A stretch of DNA of 64,000 nucleotides. Origin: Propionicimonas sp. GTDB lineage: Bacteria > Actinomycetota > Actinomycetes > Propionibacteriales > Propionibacteriaceae. Positions 1 to 8,014 of this stretch are shown here, piece by piece. Every line of letters starts with the position of its first letter. Position 1 is the first letter of the stretch. A program made the position numbers and the translations under genes. The notes below the pieces were generated by a model. It saw only the letters and a list, made by a program, of their open reading frames with translations, was not told the DNA's origin and made no database searches. Location: contig NZ_JARKPQ010000324.1 of assembly GCF_029975155.1 (NCBI RefSeq), forward strand, positions 1-64,000, given 5' to 3'.

Positions 1-1
1 C

Positions 2-715
2 CACACCGTCGGACTGGGCGTGAACACCGACGGCGCCTTCGCCGACTACGTCGTCCTGCCGGCCTCCAACGTGTGGCTGCAGCCGGACGCGATCGACCCG
101 GAACTGGGCGCGATCTTCGACCCGCTCGGCAACGCCACCCACACCGCCCTGCAGTGGCCGGTGGTCGGCGAGGACGTGCTGGTCACCGGAGCCGGGCCGA
201 TCGGGGTGATGGCCGCGGCCATCGTCCGGCACGCCGGGGCCAGGCACGTCGTGGTCACCGACATCAGCGACTACCGCCTCGGGCTGGCGAAGGCGGCCGG
301 CGCCGACCTCTGCGTGAACGTCGGCCGGACGCGGATCGCGGACGCCCAGCGCGAACTCGCCATGCTCGAGGGGTTCGACATCGGCCTGGAGATGTCCGGC
401 TCCCCGTCCGCGGTCACCGAGATGCTGGCCAACCTCAACCACGGCGCCAAGGTGGCCATGCTCGGCCTGCCGAAGGACCCGTACCCGGTCGACTGGGGCC
501 GCGTGATCACCCACATGATCACGATCAAGGGCATCTACGGCCGGGAGATGTTCGAGACCTGGTACCTGATGAGCTCGATGCTCGCCACCTCACCGACGTT
601 CGCCGACGCCGTCCGCTCGGTGATCACCCACCGCTTCGGCGCCGAGCAGTGGGCGGACGCCTTCGCCACCGCCCGGACGGGGGAGTGCGGCAAGGTGATC
701 CTCGATTGGAGCTGA
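2..715 (+). CDS. tdh: L-threonine 3-dehydrogenase, 3' part
   Basis: Zinc-type alcohol dehydrogenase family enzyme that oxidises L-threonine to 2-amino-3-ketobutyrate with NAD+. The gene runs in from the left edge; only about the last 237 codons are present. Visible are the end of the GroES-like domain ([15 protein letters not shown]) and a complete Rossmann domain with the [10 protein letters not shown] nucleotide-binding loop followed by an acidic residue (VTDIS) that favours NAD+. The C-terminal part ([16 protein letters not shown]) is typical of Tdh. The catalytic zinc ligands lie upstream of the window. The partner gene kbl is present at 2102-3322, so the product would be cleaved by Kbl to glycine and acetyl-CoA; here the pair is separated by an opposing MFS gene. 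Other MDR-family dehydrogenases are possible, but the kbl context makes Tdh the best call. Confidence 0.85.
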   Translation, partial: HTVGLGVNTDGAFADYVVLPASNVWLQPDAIDPELGAIFDPLGNATHTALQWPVVGEDVLVTGAGPIGVMAAAIVRHAGARHVVVTDISDYRLGLAKAAGADLCVNVGRTRIADAQRELAMLEGFDIGLEMSGSPSAVTEMLANLNHGAKVAMLGLPKDPYPVDWGRVITHMITIKGIYGREMFETWYLMSSMLATSPTFADAVRSVITHRFGAEQWADAFATARTGECGKVILDWS

Positions 716-726
716 CCCCACCAGAA

Positions 727-752
727 CCTCAGCCGGCCAGAGGCGGCTGAGG
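727..752. terminator. Inverted repeat between convergent tdh and MFS genes
   Basis: Perfect 9-bp arms CCTCAGCCG / CGGCTGAGG separated by 8 bases. It sits 12 bases after the tdh stop and overlaps the last codons of the opposing MFS gene. It has no T-run, so it is only a candidate bidirectional terminator. Confidence 0.4.
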
Positions 753-2036
753 CTCCGGCACGTCGGCAGGGCCTTGCGCGTGGCCGTGGGCGAGCGGGTC
801 GGTGTGGTCCCTGGCCGCCTGCAGCGCGCGGCGTCCGGACGGGAGCGCCAGCGCGATCGCCGCCACCACGAACGTGACCAGCCCGGCCGCGATCAGCACG
901 AACTCCACCGACCGGACGTTCGCCAGCGGGCCGAACACCGCCATGCCGATCGGCATCGCGGTCGCCGCCACGATGCCGAAGAAGCCGAACACCCGGCCCT
1001 GCCGGTCAGGCTCGACCGTCTCCTGCAGCACGGTCATCGACGGCGTGGAGAACGCCGGCACCGCGACGCCGGTGAGGAACATGAACCCGAAGAACACCCA
1101 CAGGTTGGTGGACAGGCCCATCGCGATCGACAGCGCGCCGAACCCGATTGACGCACCGATGATCAGCGTCATCCGGCTGAACCGCTTGCCCCAGACGCCG
1201 ATGGTGGCGCCGGCCAGCATCATGCCGATCGAGAACGACAGCTCCAGCACGGTCAGCTTCCAGACCTCCTCGCCGAAGGTGCGCGCGACCATCAGCGGCG
1301 TGAGGAAGGACGGGGCGACCGCCAGCACCATCACCACCGCGTACAGGCCGAGCAGCCAGCGGATCAGCGGATGGCTGACCACGTACCGGAAGCCGGCGGC
1401 CAGGTCGGTGAAGTAGCCCGTGGGCGCGCCCTCCGTCCGGACGACCTTCGACACCGGCACCAGCGCGAGCAGCCCGATCCCGATCGCGGCAGTGATCACG
1501 TCGACGGACAGGATCGCCGCGAGCGGCAGCGTCGCGTAGAGCACCGCGGCCACCGGCGGACCGACCAGCATCATGCCGGCCTGGATGGTCTGGGTGAGGC
1601 CGTTGATGGCCAGCAGCCGGTCGGTCGGCACGATCTGCGGCAGCAGCGCTCCGACCGCCGGCGTCTGGATGCCCGCGCCGACCGAACGGACGGCGAGCGC
1701 GGCATAGATCAGCCAGAGCTCCCGGTTCCCCGCGAACATCAGCAGGGCGAGGGCGAGCGTGGCCGCGGCGATGGCCGCGTCCGCCCCGATGATCAGCAGC
1801 TTGCGGTTGTGCCGGTCGGCCCACACCCCGCCGAAGATCGACACGATCGCCTGTGGCAGGAACCCGAAGACCGTCGAGAGGGCGAGGACGGTGCCGTCCT
1901 TCGTGGTCAGCGTCAGGTACCACATGACCGCGTACTGCACGAGCATCGACCCGAACAGCGACACCATCTGGCCGCTCAGGAACAGGGCGGTGTCGCGGCG
2001 CCAGCGGGGACGGTCGGTGGTCGGTTCTGTGGTCAC
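729..2036 (-). CDS. MFS transporter, MFS_3 / enterobactin-exporter-like
   Basis: Major facilitator superfamily protein of 435 residues with about 12 hydrophobic segments, probably a drug or small-molecule exporter in the cytoplasmic membrane. The N-terminus (FLSGQMVSLFGSMLVQYAV) and the loop-2 motif GGVWADRHNRK match the MFS_3 group (macrolide efflux MefA / EntS type). The start is GTG at 2036. The substrate cannot be told from the sequence. It lies on the opposite strand between tdh and kbl and converges on tdh, so it is not part of the threonine pathway operon. The last residues are proline-rich and overlap an inverted repeat. Confidence 0.8.
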   Translation of the reverse strand: MTTEPTTDRPRWRRDTALFLSGQMVSLFGSMLVQYAVMWYLTLTTKDGTVLALSTVFGFLPQAIVSIFGGVWADRHNRKLLIIGADAAIAAATLALALLMFAGNRELWLIYAALAVRSVGAGIQTPAVGALLPQIVPTDRLLAINGLTQTIQAGMMLVGPPVAAVLYATLPLAAILSVDVITAAIGIGLLALVPVSKVVRTEGAPTGYFTDLAAGFRYVVSHPLIRWLLGLYAVVMVLAVAPSFLTPLMVARTFGEEVWKLTVLELSFSIGMMLAGATIGVWGKRFSRMTLIIGASIGFGALSIAMGLSTNLWVFFGFMFLTGVAVPAFSTPSMTVLQETVEPDRQGRVFGFFGIVAATAMPIGMAVFGPLANVRSVEFVLIAAGLVTFVVAAIALALPSGRRALQAARDHTDPLAHGHAQGPADVPEPQPPLAG

Positions 2037-2089
2037 CCCGCCATTCTCGTCGGTGCCACCGACACCCCGCCAAGAGGGAACCGCGGTCG

Positions 2090-2095
2090 TAGGCT
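2090..2095 (+). promoter_or_regulatory. -10 box TAGGCT of a leaderless kbl promoter
   Basis: TAGGCT (TAnnnT type) ends six bases before the ATG of kbl, with no Shine-Dalgarno sequence between. This spacing puts the transcription start at or next to the ATG, as in leaderless actinobacterial mRNAs. No clear -35 box was seen. Confidence 0.5.
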
Positions 2096-2101
2096 GCCGA
2101 C

Positions 2102-3322
2102 ATGTACGCCAGTGAACTCCGGACCGACCTCGCCGACACTCTCGCGGAGATCCGCGGAGCGGGCCTCTACAAGACCGAGCGGCAGCTGACGACGCCGCAG
2201 TCGGCCCACGTGGCCACCCCGGCCGGCCCGGTGCTGAACTTCTGCGCGAACAACTACCTCGGACTGGCCGACCATCCGGCGGTGGTCGAAGCGGCCGGGG
2301 CCGCGCTGGACGAGTGGGGCTTCGGCATGGCGTCCGTCCGGTTCATCTGCGGCACCCAGACGCTGCACACCGAGCTCGAACGGCGGCTGAGCGAGTTCCT
2401 CGGCACCGAGGACACGATCCTGTTCTCCTCCTGCTTCGATGCCAACGGCGGAGTGTTCGAGGTGCTGTTCGGTGAGCAGGACGCGATCGTCTCCGACGAG
2501 CTCAACCACGCGTCCTTGATCGACGGCATCCGGCTGTCCAGGGCGCAGCGGTACCGGTACCGAAACCGCGATCTGGCGGACCTGGAGGCTCAACTGCGGG
2601 CGGCAGAGGGTGCCCGGCGCACGGTCGTCGTCACCGACGGCGTGTTCTCGATGGACGGCTGCTTCGCACCCCTCGACGGCATCTGCGACCTGGCCGAGAA
2701 GTACGGGGCACTCGTGCTGGTGGACGACTCCCACGCCGTCGGCTTCGTGGGCGATGACGGCCGCGGCACGCCGGAGCGATTCGGTGTCGCCGATCGGGTG
2801 GACCTGCTCACCGGTACGCTCGGCAAGGCACTGGGCGGCGCGTCCGGTGGCTATGTCAGTGGGCCGGCCGAGGTGGTCGCGCTGCTGCGCCAGCGCGCCC
2901 GGCCGTACCTGTTCTCGAACTCGGTCGCACCGGCGGTCGTGGCGGGTTCGCTGGCCGCGCTCGACCTGGTCCGTTCCTCGGCCGATGCGCGCGAGCGGCT
3001 CGTCGCCAACGCTCGGCTGTTCCGCGCGCTGATGGCGGACGCCGGGTTCGACCTGCTTCCCGGCGAGCATCCGATCGTGCCGGTGATGTTCCCCGGCGAG
3101 GACGGCGCCAGGACGGCCGCGCGGATCGCCGACCGGATGCTCGCCGAGGGCGTCTACGTGATCGCGTTCAGCTACCCGGTCGTGCCGAGGGGGAGGGCGC
3201 GGATCCGGGTCCAGCTGTCGGCCGCGCACTCCGAGGACGATGTGCGTACCTGCGTCCGCGCATTCGAGGTCGCGCGGGACGCGGTCGGCGCGCCGCCCGC
3301 GCCCTCGTCATCCCGGGCTTGA
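2102..3322 (+). CDS. kbl: 2-amino-3-ketobutyrate CoA ligase (glycine C-acetyltransferase)
   Basis: PLP-dependent alpha-oxoamine synthase that splits 2-amino-3-ketobutyrate with CoA into glycine and acetyl-CoA, the second step of threonine breakdown. The 406-residue length fits the family (about 400). Key signatures are [15 protein letters not shown] near the N-terminus, [11 protein letters not shown], the cofactor-binding VDDSHAVGF, and [14 protein letters not shown], which holds the Schiff-base lysine. The start follows a TAnnnT box by six bases, suggesting leaderless translation. The last codons and the stop lie inside the first palindromic repeat at 3307, so the C-terminal tail (PSSSRA) is repeat-encoded. 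Partner of tdh at 2-715, with an MFS gene in between on the other strand. Confidence 0.92.
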   Translation: MYASELRTDLADTLAEIRGAGLYKTERQLTTPQSAHVATPAGPVLNFCANNYLGLADHPAVVEAAGAALDEWGFGMASVRFICGTQTLHTELERRLSEFLGTEDTILFSSCFDANGGVFEVLFGEQDAIVSDELNHASLIDGIRLSRAQRYRYRNRDLADLEAQLRAAEGARRTVVVTDGVFSMDGCFAPLDGICDLAEKYGALVLVDDSHAVGFVGDDGRGTPERFGVADRVDLLTGTLGKALGGASGGYVSGPAEVVALLRQRARPYLFSNSVAPAVVAGSLAALDLVRSSADARERLVANARLFRALMADAGFDLLPGEHPIVPVMFPGEDGARTAARIADRMLAEGVYVIAFSYPVVPRGRARIRVQLSAAHSEDDVRTCVRAFEVARDAVGAPPAPSSSRA

Positions 3323-3507
3323 TCCGGCGTCATCCCGGGCTTGATCCGGGATCCTTGTCGGTTGTGTTGCCGGGTGGGCTGCGGGGATCCCGGCGTTCGC
3401 CGGGATGACGTGTGGTGACCACGTTCGTCATCCCGGGCTTGATCCGGGATCCTTGTCGGTTGCGTCGCCGGGTGGGCTGCGGGGATCCCGGCGTTCGCCG
3501 GGATGAC
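3307..3507. repeat. REP-like palindromic repeats, family A, tandem pair
   Basis: One partial and two complete units. The complete units (3329-3409 and 3427-3507, 81 bp each) differ at only two positions. Each starts with GTCATCCCGGGCTTGATCC and ends with GGCGTTCGCCGGGATGAC, so each folds into a long hairpin. The same family occurs at 9093, 28021, 33105 and 45354. The first partial unit supplies the kbl stop codon. Confidence 0.9.
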
Positions 3508-3514
3508 GTTGGCG

Positions 3515-4171
3515 TCAGCGGTTCAGGTACGCCAGCACCGCCCGTACGCGCCGGTTCTCCTCGCTGGGACCGAGGTCGAGCTTGGCGAAGATGTTGGCCA
3601 CGTGCTTGGCGACGGCGGCCGGCGTGATCACCAACTGGTCGGAGATATGGGTGTTGGACGCACCGTTGGCCATCAGCGAGAGCACCTCGAGCTCGCGGGG
3701 AGTGAGCCGGCCGAGCAGTGGGTCGCCGCGCCGGGCGTTCAGCAGTTGGCCGACGACCTCGGGGTCGACCACGACGCCGCCGGCGGCGACCACCTCGATG
3801 GAGTGCAGGAAGTCCGCCACTCGTCCCACTCGTTCCTTGAGCAGGTAGCCCAGCCCGCCCTCCCTGGCTTCGAGCAGCGTCGCGGCGTAGGCCGGCGCGA
3901 CGTACTGGCTGAGCATCAGCACCGGCAGGCCCGGGTGTTCCTCCCGCAGCTGGACGGCCGCCCGCAGTCCGTCGTCGGTCATGGACGGCGGCATCCGGAC
4001 GTCCGCGATCACCAGGTCAGGCAGACCCTCGCCGCCGGCGAGCTTGCGGCACTGCGCGAGCAGCTCCGGGGCGTCCGCCGCCTCGGCCACGACCTGGTGC
4101 CCGGCCCGCTCCAGCAGTCCGACCAGGCCGGCGCGGATCAGCGCCGCGTCATCGGCCACCAGCAGTCTCAT
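3515..4171 (-). CDS. NarL/LuxR-family response regulator
   Basis: Cytoplasmic DNA-binding response regulator of 218 residues. The receiver domain begins MRLLVADDAALIRAG, has the phospho-acceptor aspartate in VIADVRMPP, and ends around the conserved lysine of YLLKERVG. The C-terminal HTH (LTPRELEVLSLMANGASNTHISDQLVITPAAVAKHVANIFAKL, described here by its ends LTPRELEVL and HVANIFAKL) is the LuxR/GerE type. The ATG at 4171 is preferred over GTG 4177 because GAGG lies five bases upstream of it. Its partner kinase is the next gene upstream (4269-5513), and together they probably control the divergent ABC exporter at 5644-7721. Confidence 0.9.
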   Translation of the reverse strand: MRLLVADDAALIRAGLVGLLERAGHQVVAEAADAPELLAQCRKLAGGEGLPDLVIADVRMPPSMTDDGLRAAVQLREEHPGLPVLMLSQYVAPAYAATLLEAREGGLGYLLKERVGRVADFLHSIEVVAAGGVVVDPEVVGQLLNARRGDPLLGRLTPRELEVLSLMANGASNTHISDQLVITPAAVAKHVANIFAKLDLGPSEENRRVRAVLAYLNR

Positions 4172-4221
4172 TGGCACCTCGTTCTCGCCTTTCGTCAGGC
4201 TCAGCCCGGATCCACCGAAAT

Positions 4222-4316
4222 CGAGCGCGTCTCGACAAGCTCGACGAACGGCTCCGGTGGCTCAGGGCTCAGGGATCGTTGGTTGGTCTCGACAAGCTCG
4301 ACCAGCGGTTCGGCGG
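4222..4316. repeat. Family B palindromic repeat (TCGACAAGCTCGA type)
   Basis: Two copies of TCTCGACAAGCTCGAC, at about 4229 and 4287, the second continuing CAGCGG. The same element occurs at 16518-16645 and 19738-19831. It covers the gap between the kinase and regulator genes and encodes the last residues of the kinase. Confidence 0.75.
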
Positions 4317-5513
4317 AGGTACCGGGTTGGGGAACCGCGCCCGGACCAGGGTGGGGCCGCCCGGCGGACTGGTCAACCAGCAGTCGCCGCCCACGGCCCG
4401 GGCGCGTTCGACCAGGCCGCTCAATCCGTGGCCAGGTCGCACCTCGGCGCCGCCGCGGCCGTCGTCGTAGACCTCCACCTCCAGCGGGTCGGCCAGGATC
4501 AGCCGGACGGTCGCCGTGCTGGCGCCCGAGTGCTTGACCACGTTCGTGAAAGCCTCGCTGACCAGGTAGTACGCGGCGAGCGCCAGCTGCTCGCCCGGCT
4601 CGCGCGAGCCACTCACCTCCACCCGCACCGCCACCGGCTGCCGTTCGGCCAGCTCCCGGACGGCGGCCGCCAGACCGCGATCGGTGAGGATCTGCGGGTG
4701 GATCCCGCGGACGGTGTCCCGCAGCGAGGTCATCGCCGCCTCCACCGAGCCGCGGGCGGCTTCGAGCGCGGCCCTGGCGTCGTCCGGACGGCCGCGGTCG
4801 AGCGCGTAGTCGGCCTCACCCAACTGCATGCTGAGCAGGACGAGGTGCTGCTGGGCGCCGTCGTGCAGGTCCTGCTCGATCCGTCGGCGCTCGGCGGCGA
4901 AAAGGTCCACCAGCTCGCGCCGGGACGTGGTCAGCTCGTCCACCTTCCGGCTCAGCTCGGAGGAGGGCCGCAGCTGCAGGTCGATCACCAGCGCCTGTGC
5001 CGACGCCAGCGCCCACGCCCCGTACAGGCCACCCATGAGCACGAGCAGCAGCCCGCCCGCCGACAGCACCCGGTCGGCCAGGGCGGCGGGGGTGGTGTAC
5101 ACCCGAACCAGCGAGGACGCCAGGGACGACACGACCGCTGCCCAGACCATCCCCGGCACGAGGTCGATCAGGCCGAACAGCACGGTGATCCCCCAGACCG
5201 AGAGGTTCCCGTCCTTGAGTCCTCGCAGATCCCAGGGGTGACGCACCCGGCCGCGTGGCAGGGGGCTGAGCCGGGGCAGCCCGAGGACGACGAGTCGTCC
5301 GCGTTCCACGTTCGCCGTCGCCCACGTGACCAGCGGCAGGACGAGCACGCCGACGATGCCGGCCATGAGCGCGAGCAGGCCGGCGATCATCGACGTCAGG
5401 CAGTAGAGCACCGAGCGCCACGCCAGCGGGCTGACGAAGATCCGCAGCGGGTTGCCCGGTGGAGCCAGGTGGGCGCGCAGGTCGGCATCGCTCAGCTGGA
5501 CGGGCGCGCTCAT
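4269..5513 (-). CDS. Sensor histidine kinase, HisKA_3 (NarX/DesK type)
   Basis: Membrane histidine kinase of 414 residues. The N-terminal half has about four hydrophobic segments (residues about 38-65, 100-125, 140-165). A dimerisation/phosphoacceptor helix follows with ERRRIEQDLHDGAQQHL, where the histidine of DLHDG is the expected phosphorylation site. The C-terminal ATPase domain has SEAFTNVVKHSGAS (N box) and DDGRGG / GHGLSGLVERA (G boxes). The start ATG at 5513 is preceded by a TAnnnT box and looks leaderless. The last residues (RWSSLSRPTNDP) are encoded by a family B repeat, so the original C-terminus may have been replaced. The cognate regulator is at 3515-4171, and the ABC exporter that faces it is the probable target. 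Confidence 0.9.
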   Translation of the reverse strand: MSAPVQLSDADLRAHLAPPGNPLRIFVSPLAWRSVLYCLTSMIAGLLALMAGIVGVLVLPLVTWATANVERGRLVVLGLPRLSPLPRGRVRHPWDLRGLKDGNLSVWGITVLFGLIDLVPGMVWAAVVSSLASSLVRVYTTPAALADRVLSAGGLLLVLMGGLYGAWALASAQALVIDLQLRPSSELSRKVDELTTSRRELVDLFAAERRRIEQDLHDGAQQHLVLLSMQLGEADYALDRGRPDDARAALEAARGSVEAAMTSLRDTVRGIHPQILTDRGLAAAVRELAERQPVAVRVEVSGSREPGEQLALAAYYLVSEAFTNVVKHSGASTATVRLILADPLEVEVYDDGRGGAEVRPGHGLSGLVERARAVGGDCWLTSPPGGPTLVRARFPNPVPPPNRWSSLSRPTNDP

Positions 5514-5519
5514 GCCGCC

Positions 5520-5525
5520 ACCCTA
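5520..5525 (-). promoter_or_regulatory. -10 box TAGGGT of the leaderless kinase promoter
   Basis: On the minus strand TAGGGT ends six bases before the ATG of the kinase gene, the spacing expected for a leaderless transcript. Confidence 0.45.
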
Positions 5526-5643
5526 GGGCGTCCCGGCGCACGGGTCAGGTGGGTGGGGACCACCGGGCGGTAGTGCTGGCACTACCCTGCAGACGCCGCC
5601 CAGCGCCCGTGAGCCGACGCGGCGGCCGCGGTTGGCTGGAGGC

Positions 5644-6342
5644 ATGCACAACTCCGCGGGGCGCATGCTGAGCGCCAACCAGATCTCCAAGTCCTTCGGC
5701 GACGTCCGCGCCCTCGACCGGGTATCGATCGACATTCCCGCCGGGCAGTCGGTGTCGGTGATGGGCCCGTCCGGCTCGGGCAAGTCGACGTTGCTGCACT
5801 GCCTGGCGGGCATCCTGCGCCCGGACTCAGGGGACGTGAGCCTCGGCGACGAGCCGGTCTCGCTGTCCTCGGACGCGGCCCGCAGCCGGCTGCGGCTCGA
5901 GCGGATGGGCTTCGTCTTCCAGGACGGCCAGCTGCTGCCCGAACTCCCGGCCCTGGAGAATGTCGCGCTGCCGCTGCTGCTGCTCGGTCGCCCGCGTGCC
6001 GAGGCGCTGGGCCGCGCTGCCGACTGGCTGTCGCGGCTGGGTCTGCACGGGATGGAGAAGCGGCGTCCCGGTCAGCTCTCCGGCGGACAGGAACACCGCG
6101 TGGCGATCGCCCGGGCGCTGGTCGGCTCACCGGCGGTCGTCCTCGCCGACGAACCCACGGGCGCCCTCGACCAGGCCACGGGCGCGGAGGTCATGCGCGT
6201 CCTGACCGCCGCCACCAGGGACGTGGGCGCCAGCCTGGTGGTGGTCACCCACGACGCGGGAGTCGCCGCCTGGTGCGAGCGCCACGTCCAGATCGTCGAC
6301 GGCCGGCTGTTCTCCGACCGTCACGTGGCGGAGGTGGCGTGA
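5644..6342 (+). CDS. ABC transporter ATP-binding protein (LolD/MacB type)
   Basis: Cytoplasmic ATPase subunit of about 232 residues for the FtsX-like permease that follows. Walker A is GPSGSGKST, the Q-loop lies in FVFQDGQLLPE, the signature is LSGGQEHRVAIARAL, Walker B is VVLADEPTGALD, and the H-loop is VVVTHDAG. The ALD form and overall pattern match the MacB/LolD/BceA branch, which exports peptides or lipids or removes antibiotics. The start is uncertain: ATG 5644 directly follows GGAGGC, and ATG 5665 (MLSANQISKSFGD) is the alternative. It overlaps the permease start by one base (TGATG). A two-component system sits divergently upstream, as in antibiotic-sensing Bce-like modules, although here the kinase is of the NarX type. 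Confidence 0.9.
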   Translation: MHNSAGRMLSANQISKSFGDVRALDRVSIDIPAGQSVSVMGPSGSGKSTLLHCLAGILRPDSGDVSLGDEPVSLSSDAARSRLRLERMGFVFQDGQLLPELPALENVALPLLLLGRPRAEALGRAADWLSRLGLHGMEKRRPGQLSGGQEHRVAIARALVGSPAVVLADEPTGALDQATGAEVMRVLTAATRDVGASLVVVTHDAGVAAWCERHVQIVDGRLFSDRHVAEVA

Positions 6343-7721
6343 TGCGCACCCTGCGGCTGGCGCCGCTGCTGCTCCGTGGCCGGATCTCCGCCGGCTACGG
6401 ACTGATCGACCTGATGAGCGTGGCCGCGTTCGCCCTGAGCGGCTGGCTGCTGCTCGTCGTCACCGCCGGCATGAACGCCTTCTACCACCGCCAGCTGGTG
6501 CCGCCCGCCGCCTTCCTGGCGGCCCTCGGTGACGGAGCGGCCGATGGCTCGTCCCAGCTGGTCGTCTGGACGATCCTCGCCGCCTGCGCGGGCGTCCTGC
6601 TCATCGTCCCCGTGCTGACCCTCGGCGCGGCGGCTGCCCGGATGGGCGCGCTCGGACGGGACCGGCGGCTGGCCGGGCTGCGGCTGCTCGGCGCGACCGG
6701 CGGCCAGGTCGTCGCACTGAGCGCCATCGAGACCATGCTCGCCGCGCTGATCGGTGCGCTGCTCGGCACGCTCGGCTACCTGGCCACGCTGCCGCTGTGG
6801 GCGGCGGTGACGTTCCAGGCCACCCCGCTCGGTGCGGCGGAGATGCTGCTGCCTCCAGGGGCGATCGCCGGGGTCGTCTGTCTGCTCGTGCTGCTGGCCG
6901 GGATGAGCTCGGTCGGTGGCCTGCTGCGGCTGCGGATCTCGCCGCTCGGGGTGGCCCGGCGGCAGCCGCGGAAGGCCCTGAAGCTGTGGCGCTTCCTGGC
7001 CCTGCCCGCGGTGGTCGTGGCCTGGCTGGTGGTCGCACCCATGCTGAACCTGGCCCGCGACCTGGTGCTCAGCGCGGCGATCATCGTGGGCACCCTCGGG
7101 GTGTTCATGGGCGTGATCAACCTCGTCGGACCATGGTTGCTGCAGCTGCTGGGACTGTCGCTGACGCGCTCCGGCCGGCCGGCCGTGCTGCTCGCCGGAC
7201 GCCGGCTGCTGGCTGATCCGAAGGCCGCATGGCGGTCGGTCGCCGGCCTGGCTTTCGTCGGCTTCACCGGCGGTGCCCTGGTCAGCCTGCCGGATTTCAC
7301 CGTGGGGAGCGCCGACCCGCTGATCGGCATCCTCGCCGACGACCTGCGCACCGGCACCTATCTGACCCTGGTGATCGCCTTCCTGGTGGCGGCCGCGTCC
7401 ACGCTGCTCAACCAGGCGGCGGCCGTGCTCGACCGGCGCACCGAGCTGAAGCAGCTCGCGAACGTCGGCGTGCCGATCGGGTTGCACGATCGCACCCGGT
7501 TGGTGGAGGTGGTCGCTCCGGCGGCGCTCAGCGCGCTGGGTTCTGGCGGGCTGGCGGTGTTCTTCTTCGGCCTGCTGCCGAAGGTCGGCGCCCAGCAGCT
7601 GGGCGTGGTGCCGTTCGTCGGCGCCCTCCTGCTCGGGCTCGTGCTGGTCTGGGTGGCCGGAGAGGCGTGCCGTCCGCTCGTGCGCTCGGCGGTGGCGAGC
7701 GTCGGGCCGCGGCTCGACTGA
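6342..7721 (+). CDS. FtsX-like ABC transporter permease
   Basis: Integral membrane protein of 459 residues forming the permease of the exporter with the ATPase at 5644-6342. Several hydrophobic segments are visible, including two FtsX-type blocks with the cytoplasmic motif RLAGLRLLGATGGQV (about residues 105-120) and the second copy DRRTELKQLANVGVP (about 365-380). This two-block layout resembles actinobacterial FtsX/BceB relatives but lacks the large extracellular domain of BceB. The ATG overlaps the ATPase stop codon, so the two are translationally coupled. The substrate is unknown; an antimicrobial peptide or lipid is plausible given the divergent sensor system. Confidence 0.85.
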   Translation: MRTLRLAPLLLRGRISAGYGLIDLMSVAAFALSGWLLLVVTAGMNAFYHRQLVPPAAFLAALGDGAADGSSQLVVWTILAACAGVLLIVPVLTLGAAAARMGALGRDRRLAGLRLLGATGGQVVALSAIETMLAALIGALLGTLGYLATLPLWAAVTFQATPLGAAEMLLPPGAIAGVVCLLVLLAGMSSVGGLLRLRISPLGVARRQPRKALKLWRFLALPAVVVAWLVVAPMLNLARDLVLSAAIIVGTLGVFMGVINLVGPWLLQLLGLSLTRSGRPAVLLAGRRLLADPKAAWRSVAGLAFVGFTGGALVSLPDFTVGSADPLIGILADDLRTGTYLTLVIAFLVAAASTLLNQAAAVLDRRTELKQLANVGVPIGLHDRTRLVEVVAPAALSALGSGGLAVFFFGLLPKVGAQQLGVVPFVGALLLGLVLVWVAGEACRPLVRSAVASVGPRLD

Positions 7722-7755
7722 GTGCTCACCACCAGCTCGACGCAACTCTCGTCGC

Positions 7756-7799
7756 AAGGTGGACCGAGACCGCCGTAGTCGACGGTTTCGGTCCACTTT
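7756..7799 (+). terminator. Hairpin after the exporter operon
   Basis: GTGGACCGAGACCG pairs with CGGTTTCGGTCCAC, with one mismatch in 14 and a 10-base loop. The pairing extends outward through AAG/TTT. It lies 37 bases after the permease stop. The rest of the 7722-8014 gap shows no recognisable gene. Confidence 0.55.
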
Positions 7800-8014
7800 G
7801 CGGTGATGGAAAGAGGGGTGGACAGACCCTTGACCACGAAACCCGAACGGCATTAGCTTTTCCGGCGGAACAGGGTGGTTCCCCGGGGGTGCTCGCAGAG
7901 CGCCTGAGTCGATGATCCCGCGCGCGGGGTGACTCAGGGCACGGCGGGTGGGGACCGGTTCCGGTGGCGGCCGGACGGTCCGGTCGCGAACTGGCTCGGG
8001 GAAGGTTTCAGATC

